Source: an uncultured Bacteroidales bacterium
GTDB lineage: Bacteria > Bacteroidota > Bacteroidia > Bacteroidales > Paludibacteraceae
Direction of reading: 5' to 3'
Assembly (NCBI GenBank): GCA_937911935.1
Contig: CALDQH010000054.1
Location: 1 to 23,309 of the forward strand
Length of the DNA stretch: 23,309 nucleotides
The position numbers and the translations under genes are program-made. The notes beneath the pieces are model-generated. The model was not told where the DNA came from and searched no databases. It worked only from the letters and a program-made list of their open reading frames with translations. Of this stretch, positions 22,745-23,309 are shown piece after piece (position 1 is the first letter of the stretch; each line of letters opens with the position of its first letter).

Positions 22745-23309
22745 ATGAAAAGAAAAATTACTACATGGTCAATGATGTTAGCATTGTTGGTCACGATGTT
22801 GATGACACCCTTCTCGGCGAGTGCTAAGACACTGTATTTAGATGCAGGCGGTAGCTCTAAATGGGACCAAGGTGGAGCTTGGTTCTCTGCTTGGGTATGG
22901 GGAAGCAAATCTGGTGATGCTTGGTACAAAGCCACCAAAGGCGATGTTTATTACGAAATCGAAGTACCTGACGACGCAACTGGTATGAAATGGGTTCGTT
23001 TTAGCAAAGTCGCTACCAAAGAAAGTTGGAAACAAGCTAATGGTGATACAGATGGTTACTGGAACCAAACTGGTGACCTTACCATTGGTAAAGACAACTT
23101 GTTAACCATTAAAGGATGGGGAACAAGTCTAGGTACTGACTATGCATGGTCTACCTACACACCTCCAACTCCTGATCCAGAACCAGAACCTGAGCCAGAG
23201 CCAGAACCTGAGCCAGAACCAGACCCAGATCAACCAGTAGATCCCGATCAACCAGTTGACCCAGATCAACCAGTAGATCCCGATCAACCAGTAGATCCTG
23301 ACCAACCAG
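22745..23309 (+). CDS. Secreted starch-binding (CBM26-like) protein, N-terminal part
   Basis: 188 codons are in the window and the frame runs off the right edge. A signal peptide (1-27, ending FSASA) is followed by a domain of about 110 residues with KTLYLDAGGSSKWDQGGAWF, SAWVWGSKSGDAWYKATKG, VPDDATGMKWVRFSK, DGYWNQTGDLTI and LLTIKGWG. The aromatic pattern matches family 26 starch-binding modules found in bacterial amylases. Next comes an acidic proline-rich linker: PEPEPEP (23172-23222), then DPDQPV repeated at least four times. Such a linker usually joins a binding module to a catalytic or further binding domain, so the missing part may be an alpha-amylase (GH13), but this cannot be seen. 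It extends the glucan-binding theme of the two genes before it. Confidence 0.8.
   Translation, partial: MKRKITTWSMMLALLVTMLMTPFSASAKTLYLDAGGSSKWDQGGAWFSAWVWGSKSGDAWYKATKGDVYYEIEVPDDATGMKWVRFSKVATKESWKQANGDTDGYWNQTGDLTIGKDNLLTIKGWGTSLGTDYAWSTYTPPTPDPEPEPEPEPEPEPEPDPDQPVDPDQPVDPDQPVDPDQPVDPDQP
23172..23309 (+). repeat. In-frame PE and 18-bp DPDQPV repeats
   Basis: A CCA-GAA/CCT-GAG run (Pro-Glu) is followed by an 18-bp unit (GATCAACCAGTAGATCCC, Asp-Gln-Pro-Val-Asp-Pro) repeated to the window edge with a few silent changes. It encodes a flexible acidic linker and continues beyond the window. Confidence 0.88.

Noticed and set aside
23226..23309. 18-bp tandem repeats as CRISPR or other non-coding array
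   Set aside because: They stay in frame with a signal-peptide-bearing protein and encode a DPDQPV linker with silent changes only.

Overview
The window looks like chromosome of a Bacteroidales-type member of the Bacteroidetes. The evidence is a complete Bat (aerotolerance) operon with MoxR and DUF58 genes, repeated promoter elements of the Bacteroidetes type (TTTG, about 19-20 nt, TAnnTTTG), almost no Shine-Dalgarno sequences, the many secreted starch-binding-type proteins, and a C-terminal sorting-like tail on one of them. I cannot name a genus. The region is mostly core chromosome; the left edge and several intergenic gaps carry repeats and gene debris.

Layout. 1-1250: the 5' part of an ORF6N-domain gene (minus strand, cut by the window edge) with its own clear promoter, then two abutting gene remnants: the N-terminus of a DUF1016 (YhcG-type) protein and the C-terminus of an AAA ATPase. 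1251-3113: a U32 peptidase-family protein (minus) with what looks like a repeat-derived insertion near its C-terminus. 3323-12390: one long run of plus-strand genes, MoxR ATPase, DUF58 protein, a BatD-like membrane protein, BatA, BatB, BatC, BatD, BatE and a PAP2 phosphatase, mostly spaced by 1 nt. 12489-13376: fabD. 13377-13741: a hairpin-rich gap with a MITE-like element, a terminator, three consecutive perfect hairpins and a 37-bp direct repeat. 13741-14871: tRNA-Gln and gapA (both minus). 14990-15118: a tiny lipoprotein-like gene (minus). 15366-16625: rarA. 16626-17113: a repeat-filled gap ending in a possible attenuator leader. 17114-20344: carB, standing without carA and reading like a eukaryotic-type CPSase. 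20597-end: three secreted proteins with carbohydrate (starch/glycogen)-binding-type domains, the last running off the window.

How genes work together. The Bat block is expected to form an inner-membrane complex: a MoxR AAA+ ATPase acting with VWA proteins (DUF58, BatA, BatB), TPR proteins (BatC, BatE) and Ig-like membrane proteins (BatD and the smaller BatD-like protein). It has been linked to oxygen and stress tolerance and envelope maintenance in Bacteroides and Leptospira. The last three genes look like part of an extracellular starch or glycogen capture system that is not arranged like the classic sus operon.

A recurring theme is non-coding structure: heptamer-like intergenic arrays, shared palindromes, a perfect 17-bp inverted repeat running into the rarA start codon, and competing stem-loops upstream of carB. 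All family assignments come from recognition of sequence motifs by eye; no database search was run.
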